Both the position numbers and the translations under genes were made by a program. Positions 17,254 to 26,370 of a stretch of 59,956 nt of DNA are shown here, in pieces (position 1 is the first letter of the stretch; each line of letters starts with the position of its first letter). The notes beneath the pieces were generated by a model. It searched no databases and was not told where the DNA came from. It saw only the letters and a list, made by a program, of their open reading frames with translations. Source of the stretch: an uncultured Azospirillum sp. Its GTDB lineage: Bacteria > Pseudomonadota > Alphaproteobacteria > RF32 > CAG-239. The stretch lies in NCBI GenBank assembly GCA_947301965.1, contig CAMYUM010000009.1, forward strand, positions 1 through 59,956. The letters are read 5' to 3'.

Positions 17254-18894
17254 ATGAATAAAACAGTAAATAAAACTCTGGCGTGGAAAAAACTGGCGCT
17301 TCATTATCGCCTGCATAAAAAAGACGAAATGAGAGATTTGTTTGCTAAAGATAAAAATCGTGCAGAAAAATATACTGTTAATTTGGGAAACCTCTATCTT
17401 GATTATTCAAAGAACAGAATTAACAGTAAAACAATGCGTTATCTGATTGACTTAACAAAAGAGGTTAAGTTAAAAGACAAGATAAACGCCATGTTTAACG
17501 GTGAAAAAATTAATGTTACGGAAAACAGAGCGGTTTTGCATGTGGCTCTGCGCAATCGGCAAAATACCCCGATTTATGTGGATGGAAAAGATGTGATGCC
17601 GGATATTAATGCGGTATTGGCAAAAATGAAAAAGTTTTGTGATGCAGTCAGATTTGGTAAATTTAAGGGTGCAACCGGCAAAAAACTGACCAATATTGTC
17701 AATATCGGTATCGGAGGTTCGGATTTGGGGCCGGTTATGGCGACCGCCGCTTTGAAAGAGTATTGGGCAAAGGATATGAAATGTTATTTTATATCAAACA
17801 TAGACGGTTCTGCCTGTGAAGATGTGTTGTCGGAAGTCGATCCGGAAAGAACACTCTTTGTTGTGGTTTCAAAAACATTTACAACTATCGAGACTTTGAC
17901 CAATGCAAAAACCTGCCGGAAGTGGTTGGTCGATGCCTTGGGAGAGCCGGCTGTAGCAAAGCATTTTGTGGCCGTATCAACTAACGAGAAGGAAGTAGCA
18001 AAATTCGGCATTAATACCAATAATATGTTTGGATTTTGGAACTTTGTGGGCGGCAGATATTCTATGTGGTCTGCTGTCGGTCTGTCGATTGCTTTGATGG
18101 TCGGAATGGAAAATTTTGAAAAAATGCTCGATGGCGCAAATGCCATGGACTTGCATTTCAAAAATGCGGAGTTTGAGCAAAATATTCCGGTTATCCTCGG
18201 TTTACTCGGAGTTTGGTATAATAATTTCTTCGGTTTTAAAGAGTATGGAATTATTCCGTATGACCAAGATTTGCGTTTTTTGCCGAAATATCTGCAACAG
18301 CTTGATATGGAAAGTAACGGCAAGTTTGTTGATGTAAACAATCAGTTTGTTAAGTATGAAACCGGACCGATTATTTTCGGCGGGGCAGGAACCGATGTGC
18401 AACATTCGTTTTTCCAGTTATTGCATCAGGGAACGAAAATTGTGCCGCTGGATTTGATTGTGCCGGCTATTTCGCATAATGAAATCGGCGAACATCATGA
18501 GATTTTGGTGGCAAACGCTTTGGCACAGGGTGAGGCGATGATGCGCGGTAAAACGGTACGGGAGGCGGCTTCGGAATTATCTAAAGCGGGAAAAACCAAA
18601 AAAGAAGTTGCTAAACTCAACCGTTATAAGAGCTTTAAGGGAAACCGTCCGACGAATACCATCGTGATTAAAAAATTGGATCCGTATACATTAGGTATGC
18701 TGGTAGCCATGTATGAACACAAAGTCTTTGTACAAGGTATTATTTGGAATATTGATTCCTTTGATCAGATGGGCGTGGAGTTGGGTAAACAAATGGCTTT
18801 GAGTATTTTGCCGGAATTGCAAGGCAATGCTCACGGGCTTCATGACAGTTCAACCAATGGTTTGATTTCATTAATCAAAAAAATCAGGAAATAG
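17254..18894 (+). CDS. pgi: Glucose-6-phosphate isomerase
   Basis: Pgi interconverts glucose 6-phosphate and fructose 6-phosphate in the cytoplasm. The protein is 546 residues, the long form typical of proteobacteria. Family signatures are VNIGIGGSDLGPVMA, VVSKTFTTIETLTNA, GGRYSMWSAVGLS and, near the C-terminus, NIDSFDQMGVELGKQMA. The ATG follows the M16 stop by 2 nt with AAAGGAA upstream, so it may be co-transcribed with the peptidase genes and, with a 9-nt gap, mutL. Confidence 0.97.
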   Translation: MNKTVNKTLAWKKLALHYRLHKKDEMRDLFAKDKNRAEKYTVNLGNLYLDYSKNRINSKTMRYLIDLTKEVKLKDKINAMFNGEKINVTENRAVLHVALRNRQNTPIYVDGKDVMPDINAVLAKMKKFCDAVRFGKFKGATGKKLTNIVNIGIGGSDLGPVMATAALKEYWAKDMKCYFISNIDGSACEDVLSEVDPERTLFVVVSKTFTTIETLTNAKTCRKWLVDALGEPAVAKHFVAVSTNEKEVAKFGINTNNMFGFWNFVGGRYSMWSAVGLSIALMVGMENFEKMLDGANAMDLHFKNAEFEQNIPVILGLLGVWYNNFFGFKEYGIIPYDQDLRFLPKYLQQLDMESNGKFVDVNNQFVKYETGPIIFGGAGTDVQHSFFQLLHQGTKIVPLDLIVPAISHNEIGEHHEILVANALAQGEAMMRGKTVREAASELSKAGKTKKEVAKLNRYKSFKGNRPTNTIVIKKLDPYTLGMLVAMYEHKVFVQGIIWNIDSFDQMGVELGKQMALSILPELQGNAHGLHDSSTNGLISLIKKIRK

Positions 18895-18903
18895 GGATAA
18901 AAC

Positions 18904-20718
18904 ATGACCATTCGTATTCTTCCGAACAATCTAGTAAACCAAATAGCCGCCGGCGAAGTAATTGAGCGTCCGTCGTCAGTGGTAAAAGAGTTGGTTGAAA
19001 ATGCCATCGATGCCGGTGCTTCATCAGTTGAGGTAACGTTGGTTGACGGTGGCAAAAGCCTGATTGTGGTTAAAGATAACGGAAAAGGTATGAACTCTGA
19101 TGAGTTGGTTTTGGCAGTCAAAAGACATGCAACCTCAAAGTTGCCGGATGATGATCTGTTTCATGTAAATTATCTGGGGTTTAGGGGTGAGGCTTTGCCG
19201 TCTATTGCTTCAGTAGCCAAGCTTTCAATTATTTCACGGACGAAGGAAGCCGACAGCGCGTGGAAAATAGAGGTAATTGGCGGAGAAGAAAAAAAAGTGG
19301 TTCCGGTTGCCGCAACTAAAGGAACAACAATTGAAGTCAGAGATTTGTTTTATGCTACACCGGCAAGGTTGAAATTTCTTAAAACCGGGGCGAGTGAAAC
19401 GGCTCAATGTGTAGATGTGCTTAATCGTATTGCCTTGGCTAATCCGTCGGTTTCGTTCTATTTGTTTGATGACAAAAGGAAAAGGATTGCTCTTAATTCA
19501 TGCCAGGGAGAACTGTTTGACGCAAGATTGAAACGCATAAGCGACGTTATGGGGGCAGAATTCGGTGAAAATTCATTGCTGATTGATGCGCATAAAGACG
19601 ATGTGTCAATCAGCGGTTTTGTCAGTTTGCCGACTTATAACAAAGCTAACTCGTTGTCGCAGTATTTGTTTGTAAATAATCGTCCGGTAAAAGATAAGTT
19701 TTTGCTGGGGGCATTAAAAGCCGCTTATCAGGGAGCGTTAGAGCTGGGCAGGTATCCGGTATGTGCGTTGTTTTTTGAAGTAAAACCGGAACTGGTTGAT
19801 GTTAATGTGCACCCGACCAAAGCAGAAGTCAGGTTCTTTGATGCCAATGCCGTCCGCGGATTGTTGATTAGTGCGGTCAGGAATGCGCTTGCCCGAGGCA
19901 GTATGCAAACGGCACAGACAACAGACTTTTCAAAAATTTTACAAGACAATTTGCCAACAGATGAAGTAAGCAGCAGTAGTACGATGTTTTTGCGGGATAA
20001 TTCTGTAAGGAATTGGCAGATGCCAAGCCACGGGCGCTCGGCTTCGGCACGAAGAATGATTGAAGATGAGGTTATTCCGCAACTGCATAAAACTTTTTCG
20101 GTCAAGGCGGAAGAAATATCTGAAAATGTTGAAAATTGCGGTGTGTTGGGTATGGCTAAGGCGCAGTTTCATAATACATACATAATTTCGCAGACTGAAG
20201 ATAGCGTTATCATTGTAGATCAGCATGCGGCACATGAACGGATTGTTATGGAAAAATTTAAGGCGGCACAGGCTGAAAAAGAAAAAATTCCGACCCAGAT
20301 GTTATTAATTCCGGAAGTGGTTGATTTATCCCTGGCGGAAAAAATTGCCGTGTTGGAAAATGCCGAGGAATTGGGTAAATTGGGGCTTGTGATTGAGGAA
20401 TTTGGCTCAACAGCAGTAATTGTGCGTGAGGTGCCGGCGCTGATTGCAGACTGTGATGTCAAAAGTTTGGTTCATAATTTGGCCGAACAAATCAGAGAAT
20501 GGGGCAAAGATTTTGCTTTGGAAGAAAAAGTCAATCATTTCTGTGCAACAATGGCGTGCCACGGATCGGTGCGGGCAGGGCGCAGCTTGAACTTGGCAGA
20601 GATGAACAAGCTTTTGCGGGATATGGAAAAAACGCCTTATTCAGGACAATGTAATCACGGGCGTCCGACGTATATTGAGCTGAAGCTGAATGATATTGAT
20701 AAATTGTTTCATCGCTAA
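18904..20718 (+). CDS. mutL: DNA mismatch repair protein MutL (endonuclease type)
   Basis: MutL couples mismatch recognition by MutS to strand incision. The GHKL ATPase part shows IAAGEVIERPSSVVKELVENAIDAG, DNGKGM and LGFRGEALPSIASV. The C-terminal half carries DQHAAHERIVME, matching the DQHA(X)2E(X)4E endonuclease motif, plus ACHGSVRAG and CNHGRPTY near the end. It therefore probably nicks DNA itself, as expected in bacteria without MutH. The linker (about residues 335-420) is variable. The ATG has GGGAT upstream. Confidence 0.97.
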   Translation: MTIRILPNNLVNQIAAGEVIERPSSVVKELVENAIDAGASSVEVTLVDGGKSLIVVKDNGKGMNSDELVLAVKRHATSKLPDDDLFHVNYLGFRGEALPSIASVAKLSIISRTKEADSAWKIEVIGGEEKKVVPVAATKGTTIEVRDLFYATPARLKFLKTGASETAQCVDVLNRIALANPSVSFYLFDDKRKRIALNSCQGELFDARLKRISDVMGAEFGENSLLIDAHKDDVSISGFVSLPTYNKANSLSQYLFVNNRPVKDKFLLGALKAAYQGALELGRYPVCALFFEVKPELVDVNVHPTKAEVRFFDANAVRGLLISAVRNALARGSMQTAQTTDFSKILQDNLPTDEVSSSSTMFLRDNSVRNWQMPSHGRSASARRMIEDEVIPQLHKTFSVKAEEISENVENCGVLGMAKAQFHNTYIISQTEDSVIIVDQHAAHERIVMEKFKAAQAEKEKIPTQMLLIPEVVDLSLAEKIAVLENAEELGKLGLVIEEFGSTAVIVREVPALIADCDVKSLVHNLAEQIREWGKDFALEEKVNHFCATMACHGSVRAGRSLNLAEMNKLLRDMEKTPYSGQCNHGRPTYIELKLNDIDKLFHR

Positions 20719-20771
20719 TGTTTTTTAACTTGACAGCCGAGATTATATTTTGTAAAACCTCATAAGCTAAT

Positions 20772-20849
20772 GGCGAAAGTAGCTCAGTTGGTTAGAGTGT
20801 CGGTTTGTGGTACCGAATGTCGTGAGTTCGAGTCTCATCTTTCGCCCCA
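20772..20849 (+). tRNA. tRNA-His (anticodon GTG)
   Basis: The anticodon stem-loop TCGGT-TTGTGGT-ACCGA gives GTG. The 5' side GGCGAAAG pairs with CTTTCGCC over eight pairs, including the extra G-1:C73 pair expected for histidine, and the CCA is encoded. Confidence 0.95.
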
Positions 20850-20853
20850 ATAG

Positions 20854-20882
20854 AAAGCCACCCTGAAAAGGGTGGTTTTTTT
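20854..20882 (+). terminator. Terminator after tRNA-His
   Basis: The stem AAAGCCACCC / GGGTGGTTTT with loop TGAAAA is followed by T residues. Confidence 0.85.
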
Positions 20883-20886
20883 ATTG

Positions 20887-20953
20887 TTGACGAAAAGGAC
20901 AAAATTTGGTATAATGCGCGCAACAAGCATTATTATTAACAAATTATATTATT
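20887..20953 (+). promoter_or_regulatory. Promoter and SD-less leader of the KilAC unit
   Basis: TTGACG (20887-20892), a 17-bp spacer and TATAAT (20910-20915) form a near-perfect sigma-70 promoter. The leader holds the 16-mer TATTATTAACAAATTA (20931-20946), identical to 29626-29641 ahead of another atypical gene. There is no SD. Confidence 0.8.
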
Positions 20954-21457
20954 ATGAAGAAGAAAAACCAATCTATGGACGGCTTCGCAGGAAGTTTGTT
21001 CCCAGACATGGAGAGTAAGAATGTTGCTCCTGTAGCACGGAAAAAAACTCTCAAAGAGAAGCTCGCCGAAAAAGAAGCAGAGCTTCAGGAGATGAATCAA
21101 AAGTATGCAGAATTACAGAAAGAAAACGAAAAACTGAAGCAAAAGGCAGAAGCTTTTGATGAACTGTTGACCTCGGAATCTCTGTTCCCGACAAACATTG
21201 TGGCAAAGAGCTTCGGTTGGTCGGCAATCAAGCTCAATCAGTACCTGCACGACAAGAAGATCCAGTACAAGCACGGTGATGTGTGGGTTTTGTACCAGCA
21301 GTATGCGAACAGAGGGTACACGCGTGAAATGTGGTACAACTACGGCAGGAGAAATGATGTCGGAAAGGACCTCCATCGGGCGCACACCTACTGGACAATG
21401 AAGGGCATTATGTTCATCAGGGAACTGCTGAAGCGAGACGGTCAGATTACTGACTAA
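20954..21457 (+). CDS. Coiled-coil protein with KilAC (phage antirepressor C-terminal) domain
   Basis: The 167-residue protein starts MKKKNQS. It has a lysine/glutamate-rich coiled coil at about residues 32-70 and then a KilAC-type DNA-binding domain at about 70-160. The KilAC signs are FPTNIVAKSFGWSAIKLNQYL, IQYKHGDVWVLYQQYANRGY and HTYWTMKGIMFIREL. KilAC domains occur at the C-terminus of phage antirepressors. Here the usual N-terminal Bro or AntA domain is replaced by the coiled coil. There is no integrase, terminase or other phage gene around it. Leucine codons are largely CTC/CTG, unlike neighbours using TTG, which suggests transfer. It has its own promoter and terminator. Confidence 0.8.
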   Translation: MKKKNQSMDGFAGSLFPDMESKNVAPVARKKTLKEKLAEKEAELQEMNQKYAELQKENEKLKQKAEAFDELLTSESLFPTNIVAKSFGWSAIKLNQYLHDKKIQYKHGDVWVLYQQYANRGYTREMWYNYGRRNDVGKDLHRAHTYWTMKGIMFIRELLKRDGQITD

Positions 21458-21472
21458 CTCAGCTAGAAAGAT

Positions 21473-21510
21473 AACGGTGGAAATCATATGATTTTCCACC
21501 GTTTCTTTTT
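21473..21510 (+). terminator. Terminator of the KilAC unit
   Basis: A long hairpin AACGGTGGAAA / TTTTCCACCGTT around a CATATG centre is followed by TTCTTTTT. Confidence 0.85.
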
Positions 21511-21520
21511 GTAAAAAGCA

Positions 21521-22627
21521 TTATTTTTCGTAGCGTTCAAAAATTGTATTAAGCTGATGATTGACTTTAATAATGGAAGCGCATTTGGACATATATTTTA
21601 TGCACGATGCTCCCATATAAGTACAAGCTGATGCAATACCGCCTTTAATATCCTGAATAATTTTTTCCATTGAGCCGGTATAAGGAATTAAAACTTCACG
21701 TCCTTCTGAGGTTTTATAGTTACTCATGCCGCCGGCAAACTTGTTGTTGGCATAGGTTGAGGACATTCCGTAATATTCTTTGAATTTTTTGGTAATGAGC
21801 TTGCAAACCCCGTTTTCGACTTCGTTTGATTGATAGTGGCGCTCAACAATTTCACCTTCGGCCTCATCAGATCCGGCAAACATACCGCCAATCATAACAA
21901 AGTCAGAGTTGAGGGCAAAAGCTTTGCAAATGTCGCCGATGTCAACGATACCGCCATCAGCGCAAATATGTCCGCCGACGGAATGGGCAATATCGGCACA
22001 TTCTAAAATGAGTGAGACCATCGGGGTTCCGCAACCGGTTTGAGCACGGGTGCGGCATACGGAGCCTGAACCGATACCTACTTTGAGGCAATCGGCATAT
22101 TCAAGCAATTTGAGGCAAATGTCACCGCTGGCGATATTACCGCACATGATTACCGAGTTCGGAAATTCTTCCCGGGTCATTTTTAAGGTTTCAAGAGCCT
22201 TGGGAATGTAGAAGTTAGGAGCATCAATACAAATATTAAAATGGTCGTTCCATCCGGCTGTTTTGAGTTGTTTCAGCTTATTGACTTCGGAACTGCCGTC
22301 TTTGATGCCGATGGTTACAAAAAGGTTTTCGGTCGGAATGTTTTCGGTTTTGCATTGATTATAAAAATTGATAATTTCTTCGTTGGTATAGTGTTTATGC
22401 AGAGTTGCAAACAAACCGCTTTTTAGCAGTTGTTTGGCAATAGCAAAATTGCCGACGGTGGCCATGTTGGCATTAAATACACCCAAACCTCTGCGGATTT
22501 CCCCGTGCTTAAATTTGAATTCACGGGTGAGAATGACCTCCTTGCGAGAATTAAGGTTGTTTCCCATTTTAGGCTTGATTAAGATGTCCGAATAATCAAG
22601 ATAAGTCTCGGGTAACATGTGTGTCAT
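21521..22627 (-). CDS. guaC: GMP reductase
   Basis: GuaC reduces GMP to IMP with NADPH, feeding guanine nucleotides back to adenine nucleotides. The protein is 368 residues, without the CBS pair of IMP dehydrogenase, and begins with the GuaC-type TYLDYSDILIKPK. The active-site loop is GIGSGSVCRTR with Cys191, then GGHICADGGIVDIGDICKA, FVMIGGMFAGSDEAEGE and YYGMSSTYA. The C-terminal third is longer than in the E. coli enzyme and resembles the IMPDH/GMPR family in general. The start has GGAGC upstream. No neighbouring purine genes are present. Confidence 0.92.
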   Translation of the reverse strand: MTHMLPETYLDYSDILIKPKMGNNLNSRKEVILTREFKFKHGEIRRGLGVFNANMATVGNFAIAKQLLKSGLFATLHKHYTNEEIINFYNQCKTENIPTENLFVTIGIKDGSSEVNKLKQLKTAGWNDHFNICIDAPNFYIPKALETLKMTREEFPNSVIMCGNIASGDICLKLLEYADCLKVGIGSGSVCRTRAQTGCGTPMVSLILECADIAHSVGGHICADGGIVDIGDICKAFALNSDFVMIGGMFAGSDEAEGEIVERHYQSNEVENGVCKLITKKFKEYYGMSSTYANNKFAGGMSNYKTSEGREVLIPYTGSMEKIIQDIKGGIASACTYMGASCIKYMSKCASIIKVNHQLNTIFERYEK

Positions 22628-22775
22628 GGCAATTGCTCCTTAATTTAGTTCCGCAACTATTTTATACTTTAGTATATTTTTGACAATATTGTTTGCGATT
22701 CTTTCAACACATATTAGTGAAAATATATTTTTGTTGATTTTGTTTGAAATGAGGTTATAAAATTTAGTCACCGAT

Positions 22776-22849
22776 GCGAGTATAATTCAATGGTAGAATG
22801 AGAGCTTCCCAAGCTTTAAATGCGGGTTCGATTCCCGTTACTCGCTCCA
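22776..22849 (+). tRNA. tRNA-Gly (anticodon CCC)
   Basis: The acceptor arms GCGAGTA / TACTCGC pair and the CCA is encoded. The anticodon loop TTCCCAA gives CCC, and the T arm GCGGG-TTCGATT-CCCGT is regular. Confidence 0.93.
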
Positions 22850-22877
22850 TTTTTTACTTTGACTGGGAGAATTAAAG

Positions 22878-23192
22878 ATGAAAAAGTTATTTGCATTATT
22901 GGTTGCCGCAGGTTGCTTGACGGCTGTTGAAGCCAAGGCAGATTTAGTTAGTGCTGCTACACAAGCTCAAAATAAGATTGATGCTGCCACAGCAACTGTC
23001 GAGAGTACAAAAGCTTCTGTTGCTGACGCTAAGACCGAGGCTACAAAAAAGGTTGAAGCTAAACATCGCGAATTACAAGATAAAGTCGCCGCAGAAAAAG
23101 CAAAGGCTGACGCTAAAAGAGCAGAGCAGGAAAAAGCTCTTCATGATACTGAAAAGAGTTTGAATAATTTGAAAAATGCTTTGACCAAATAA
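22878..23192 (+). CDS. Periplasmic coiled-coil protein, 104 aa
   Basis: A signal peptide is clear (MKKLFALLVAAGCLTAVEAKA, with cleavage likely at about residue 21). The mature part is almost entirely alanine-, lysine- and glutamate-rich with heptad spacing, so it should form one long coiled coil. It resembles Lpp-like or other small envelope coiled-coil proteins in composition only. GCL in the signal is not a convincing lipobox because no clean LxxC is followed by a mature start there. GGGAG lies upstream. It is monocistronic and ends at a terminator. Confidence 0.65.
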   Translation: MKKLFALLVAAGCLTAVEAKADLVSAATQAQNKIDAATATVESTKASVADAKTEATKKVEAKHRELQDKVAAEKAKADAKRAEQEKALHDTEKSLNNLKNALTK

Positions 23193-23210
23193 TTTAGAAT
23201 GTATGCAATA

Positions 23211-23238
23211 AAAAATTCCCCAAATCGGGGAGTTTTTT
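23211..23238. terminator. Terminator between the coiled-coil gene and ppiD
   Basis: An imperfect stem ATTCCCC / GGGGAGT has an A run on one side and a T run on the other, so it could serve both converging genes. Confidence 0.7.
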
Positions 23239-23257
23239 ATTTTGGGAAAATAAGCCA

Positions 23258-25090
23258 CTAGTCTTCAAGACCAAGTTGACGATATTTTATACGTACGTCA
23301 TATTTGTCACCGTAGCTGTTAATCAGTTGCGAAGCGGCCTGTTGGCTGATATCAAGATTGAGACGGCGATTGATGACGTCCATATCTTGTTCGGTCATTT
23401 CACGAGGAGCAGCATCACGGTCGGTAACGGCGATTACAGTTTTGCCGTCAACGGTAAATTGTTTGCCGGTACTGTCATCATTAAACAACTCAACCATTTG
23501 AGATTGTTTGAGACCGGCAAAACTTTGGCTGCGGGTGAGGGCCTCGGTCGTGTCGACTTTGAGGTGGTAACGCCCGGCAACTTCATTGATTTTATCACCA
23601 TTTTCAAGATCGTTCATTACATCATTAACAATTTCCTGCGCAATGGCTGATCTTTCGCTTTCCTCCCAGAGTTGTTTGATTTTTGGTGTGGCTGCGGCAA
23701 TATCTTGAGGGTGCGAATCGACAATGTTATCAATTCGGACAAAGATAAAGCCGTTGTCGTTTTCTTCCGCTTGCGAAATCTCATCCTGATTGTAAGAAAA
23801 AGCGACTTCGGTATAGGGACTATCGCTGGTATCGGTCAGGCCCTTGATGGTTTTGAGAGTTACGCCGAGTTCTTTGGCAACTTCTTCAAGCGAAGAACCG
23901 GCACCGAGTTTGTCGTCAATTTCTTTGGTGATTTCATAAGCGTTTTCGTAGGCTTTTTCGGTACCTATGGCTTCTACGATTTGGGCGCGAGCCAGATTGG
24001 CATCCATTTTGGAGCCGGGTTTGATGTTTTTTATTTTCATAATATGCCAACCGAGTTCTGATTCTACCGGGCCGACGACAGCACCTTTAGTGGAAGCAAA
24101 AACATCATCGGCAATTTCAGCAATCAGCATATCTTTGGAAACATAACCGAGTTCGGTATCTTCTTTGCTTTGTTCGGCAAATTTTTGGGCGGCGGCATAA
24201 AAATCAGTGCCATCGGTCAAAGCTTTTGAAGCTTTTTCAGCAGTTTCCTGGTCTGCAAACAACATTTGCAAAACCTCGCGGGTTTCGGGTTTTTCAAAGC
24301 GTTCAATGTTGTTGTTATAAAATTCTTTAATGTCATCTTCGCTGATTTCAGCACGTTTGGCAATATCATCAAAAGTCAGCTCAAGCACGGAGATGTCACG
24401 AATTTCAGGCTCAATCAAATCTGTAGCAAAATCGCTGTAGTACTGTTCGATTTCGTCATCTGTAATCTTGCGGTCAATTTTAACCTTTTGAGGATCAACC
24501 TCAATGTATTTAAAAATTTTGCGTTGACCTTCGGCTTTGGCAGTCAAATCGACCAAGGTCTTGGAAGGTTTGATACCGCTGACCGGGGTATTGATAAGAA
24601 AACTTTTGATTAAATCATTGCGTAGGCTTTCAACATATCTCTGCTCGGTAAAATTTGATGCGGACAAAAAGTTTTTGAAACGGGCAGGGTTGAAACGTCC
24701 GTCTTCTTCACGGAATTGCGGTTGTGACATAATGATACTGCGGATTAAGTCGTTGCCGATGTATATATGTTTTTGAGCGGCAACTTCTTTGAGTATTAGT
24801 TCGCTTAAATCTTTTTGAACAAGTTCAGAAGCCATGGAGTTACGCATTTCGTCGGTGATTTCAATGTTGTCGCCGAATAGTTTGCGAGCCATGCGAATCT
24901 GTTCCTCAAGTTGCATGTTAAATTCAGCAAGGCTGATTTTGTTGTTATTAACTCTGATAACGGCAGGGTTGGCGGCGGCACGATTGAGATAACCGGAAAT
25001 TCCAAACAAAGACATAAAGCTCAACGCGGTGAGTGCAAAAATGAGTTTGGCTATCCACGAATCTTGAGCCTGGCGTAATTTAGTAATCAT
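23258..25090 (-). CDS. ppiD: Membrane-anchored peptidyl-prolyl isomerase (PpiD/SurA-like)
   Basis: PpiD is an inner-membrane-anchored periplasmic chaperone. The start chosen is the ATG at 25090 with AAGGACAAGAAGA upstream, giving 610 residues. One membrane helix lies at about 15-32 (WIAKLIFALTALSFMSLFGISG). A SurA-like N-terminal chaperone region follows (RVNNNKISLAEFNMQLEEQI onwards). The parvulin domain is around 255-350 (TREVLQMLFADQETAEKA, ELGYVSKDML and VGPVESELGWHIMKI). A second, degenerate C-terminal region completes the protein. Divergent tpiA is the usual alphaproteobacterial neighbour. Confidence 0.93.
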   Translation of the reverse strand: MITKLRQAQDSWIAKLIFALTALSFMSLFGISGYLNRAAANPAVIRVNNNKISLAEFNMQLEEQIRMARKLFGDNIEITDEMRNSMASELVQKDLSELILKEVAAQKHIYIGNDLIRSIIMSQPQFREEDGRFNPARFKNFLSASNFTEQRYVESLRNDLIKSFLINTPVSGIKPSKTLVDLTAKAEGQRKIFKYIEVDPQKVKIDRKITDDEIEQYYSDFATDLIEPEIRDISVLELTFDDIAKRAEISEDDIKEFYNNNIERFEKPETREVLQMLFADQETAEKASKALTDGTDFYAAAQKFAEQSKEDTELGYVSKDMLIAEIADDVFASTKGAVVGPVESELGWHIMKIKNIKPGSKMDANLARAQIVEAIGTEKAYENAYEITKEIDDKLGAGSSLEEVAKELGVTLKTIKGLTDTSDSPYTEVAFSYNQDEISQAEENDNGFIFVRIDNIVDSHPQDIAAATPKIKQLWEESERSAIAQEIVNDVMNDLENGDKINEVAGRYHLKVDTTEALTRSQSFAGLKQSQMVELFNDDSTGKQFTVDGKTVIAVTDRDAAPREMTEQDMDVINRRLNLDISQQAASQLINSYGDKYDVRIKYRQLGLED

Positions 25091-25247
25091 TCTTCTTGTC
25101 CTTAAAATTATATAACTGGGTGTCAATATAATAGATTTGTCGTTTTATGCAATTACAAAATATTGGTGTTGAAAAGTTTTTTTAGCTGGAAAATATTTTT
25201 TTAGTATGATAAAAGGGGAGCAATGTTAAATGTTTGAGGATTGAATA

Positions 25248-26006
25248 ATGACACGAAAAATATTAATTGCCGGTAACTGGAAGATGAACGGTTTGCTGGA
25301 AGACGGCGTAAATCTCGCTAAAGAAGTAGCCGCAGAAGTAAAAAAACTCGGTCGTCCACAATGTGAATTTTTAGTTTGTCCGCCGTTTACACTATTATAT
25401 TCGGTTAAGAAAGCTTTGCGCGGAGCAAAAGTAGCTCTCGGTGCGCAAGATGCTCATTTTGCCGTTAAAGGTGCGCATACTGGCGATATAAGTCCGGCAA
25501 TGCTCAAAGATTTGGGTTGCAGTTATGTTATTTTGGGACACTCGGAAAGAAGAGCCGACCATAACGAGAGCAATGAGTTGGTGGCCAAAAAGGCTGTTGC
25601 CGCTTATGAAAACGGGTTGAAGACGATTATTTGCATCGGTGAAACAGAAAAACAGCGTGATGAGGGCAAAACCATTGATGTTTGCTCTAAACAAATTTTG
25701 GGTTCGGTTCCGGCTAATGCCGATGCCTCAAATACGGTTATTGCATATGAACCGGTTTGGGCAATCGGTACAGGCAAAACTCCTACAGCTAAAGATGTTG
25801 AAGAGGTTCATGCTGCGGTACGTGCGGTTTTGGCTAAAAAATTGGGCAAGTCGGTTGCCAACAAAATGCGTATTTTGTACGGAGGTTCGGTCAAACCGGC
25901 CAACGCTAAAGAGTTTTTATCTTTGCCTGATGTCGACGGAGCTCTAATCGGCGGTGCAAGTTTGAAAGCTCAAGACTTTATGGCTATTGCAAAATCGGTT
26001 TGTTAA
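25248..26006 (+). CDS. tpiA: Triosephosphate isomerase
   Basis: TpiA interconverts dihydroxyacetone phosphate and glyceraldehyde 3-phosphate. It has 252 residues. Markers are AGNWKMNG at the N-terminus, the catalytic His in ILGHSERR, the catalytic Glu in AYEPVWAIGTGKTPT (loop 6) and YGGSVKPANA near the C-terminus. It is followed by secG with a 16-nt gap, so they probably share a transcript. Confidence 0.98.
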   Translation: MTRKILIAGNWKMNGLLEDGVNLAKEVAAEVKKLGRPQCEFLVCPPFTLLYSVKKALRGAKVALGAQDAHFAVKGAHTGDISPAMLKDLGCSYVILGHSERRADHNESNELVAKKAVAAYENGLKTIICIGETEKQRDEGKTIDVCSKQILGSVPANADASNTVIAYEPVWAIGTGKTPTAKDVEEVHAAVRAVLAKKLGKSVANKMRILYGGSVKPANAKEFLSLPDVDGALIGGASLKAQDFMAIAKSVC

Positions 26007-26022
26007 TTAAAGAGGATAGAAA

Positions 26023-26346
26023 ATGAGCACAGTTTTATTGGTACTACATTTGATGATTGCAATCTTTTTGGTTGCGTTTATTTTGTTGCAACGTTCTTCG
26101 GGCGGTGCTTTAGACGGCCTTGGCGGCGGTAACGGAGCTTCAAGCTTTTTGACGGCGAGAGGAACCGGCAATTTCTTGACCAGAGCAACGGCTATATTGG
26201 CAACATTGTTCTTTATTACCAGTATGTCATTGTCCTTGTACTACAAAGGGCATTCGACACAGACGGCAGCAAAATCTATTGTCGAACAAGTTCCGGTACA
26301 ACAGAGCGCACCGACAGCTCCGGTCGCGCCAACCGCAGAGAAGTAA
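26023..26346 (+). CDS. secG: Preprotein translocase subunit SecG
   Basis: SecG is the small two-helix partner of SecYE in the inner membrane. The first helix is LVLHLMIAIFLVAFILLQRS, the loop holds GGALDGLGGGNGASSFLTARG with the usual glycine-rich stretch, and a second helix follows (ATAILATLFFITSMSLSL). The C-terminal tail is rich in Pro, Ala and Val, common in alphaproteobacterial SecG. The ATG has GAGGA upstream. It sits between tpiA and pyrG, as in many alphaproteobacteria. Confidence 0.93.
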   Translation: MSTVLLVLHLMIAIFLVAFILLQRSSGGALDGLGGGNGASSFLTARGTGNFLTRATAILATLFFITSMSLSLYYKGHSTQTAAKSIVEQVPVQQSAPTAPVAPTAEK

Positions 26347-26370
26347 TATATGAGCGGCTACTCAAACATA

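Noticed and set aside
20954-21457. Part of a prophage
   Set aside because: No integrase, terminase, capsid or repressor lies nearby; both flanks are housekeeping or tRNA genes.
21473-21510. Palindrome as an operator
   Set aside because: It is followed by a T run directly after the KilAC stop, so a terminator is the simpler reading.
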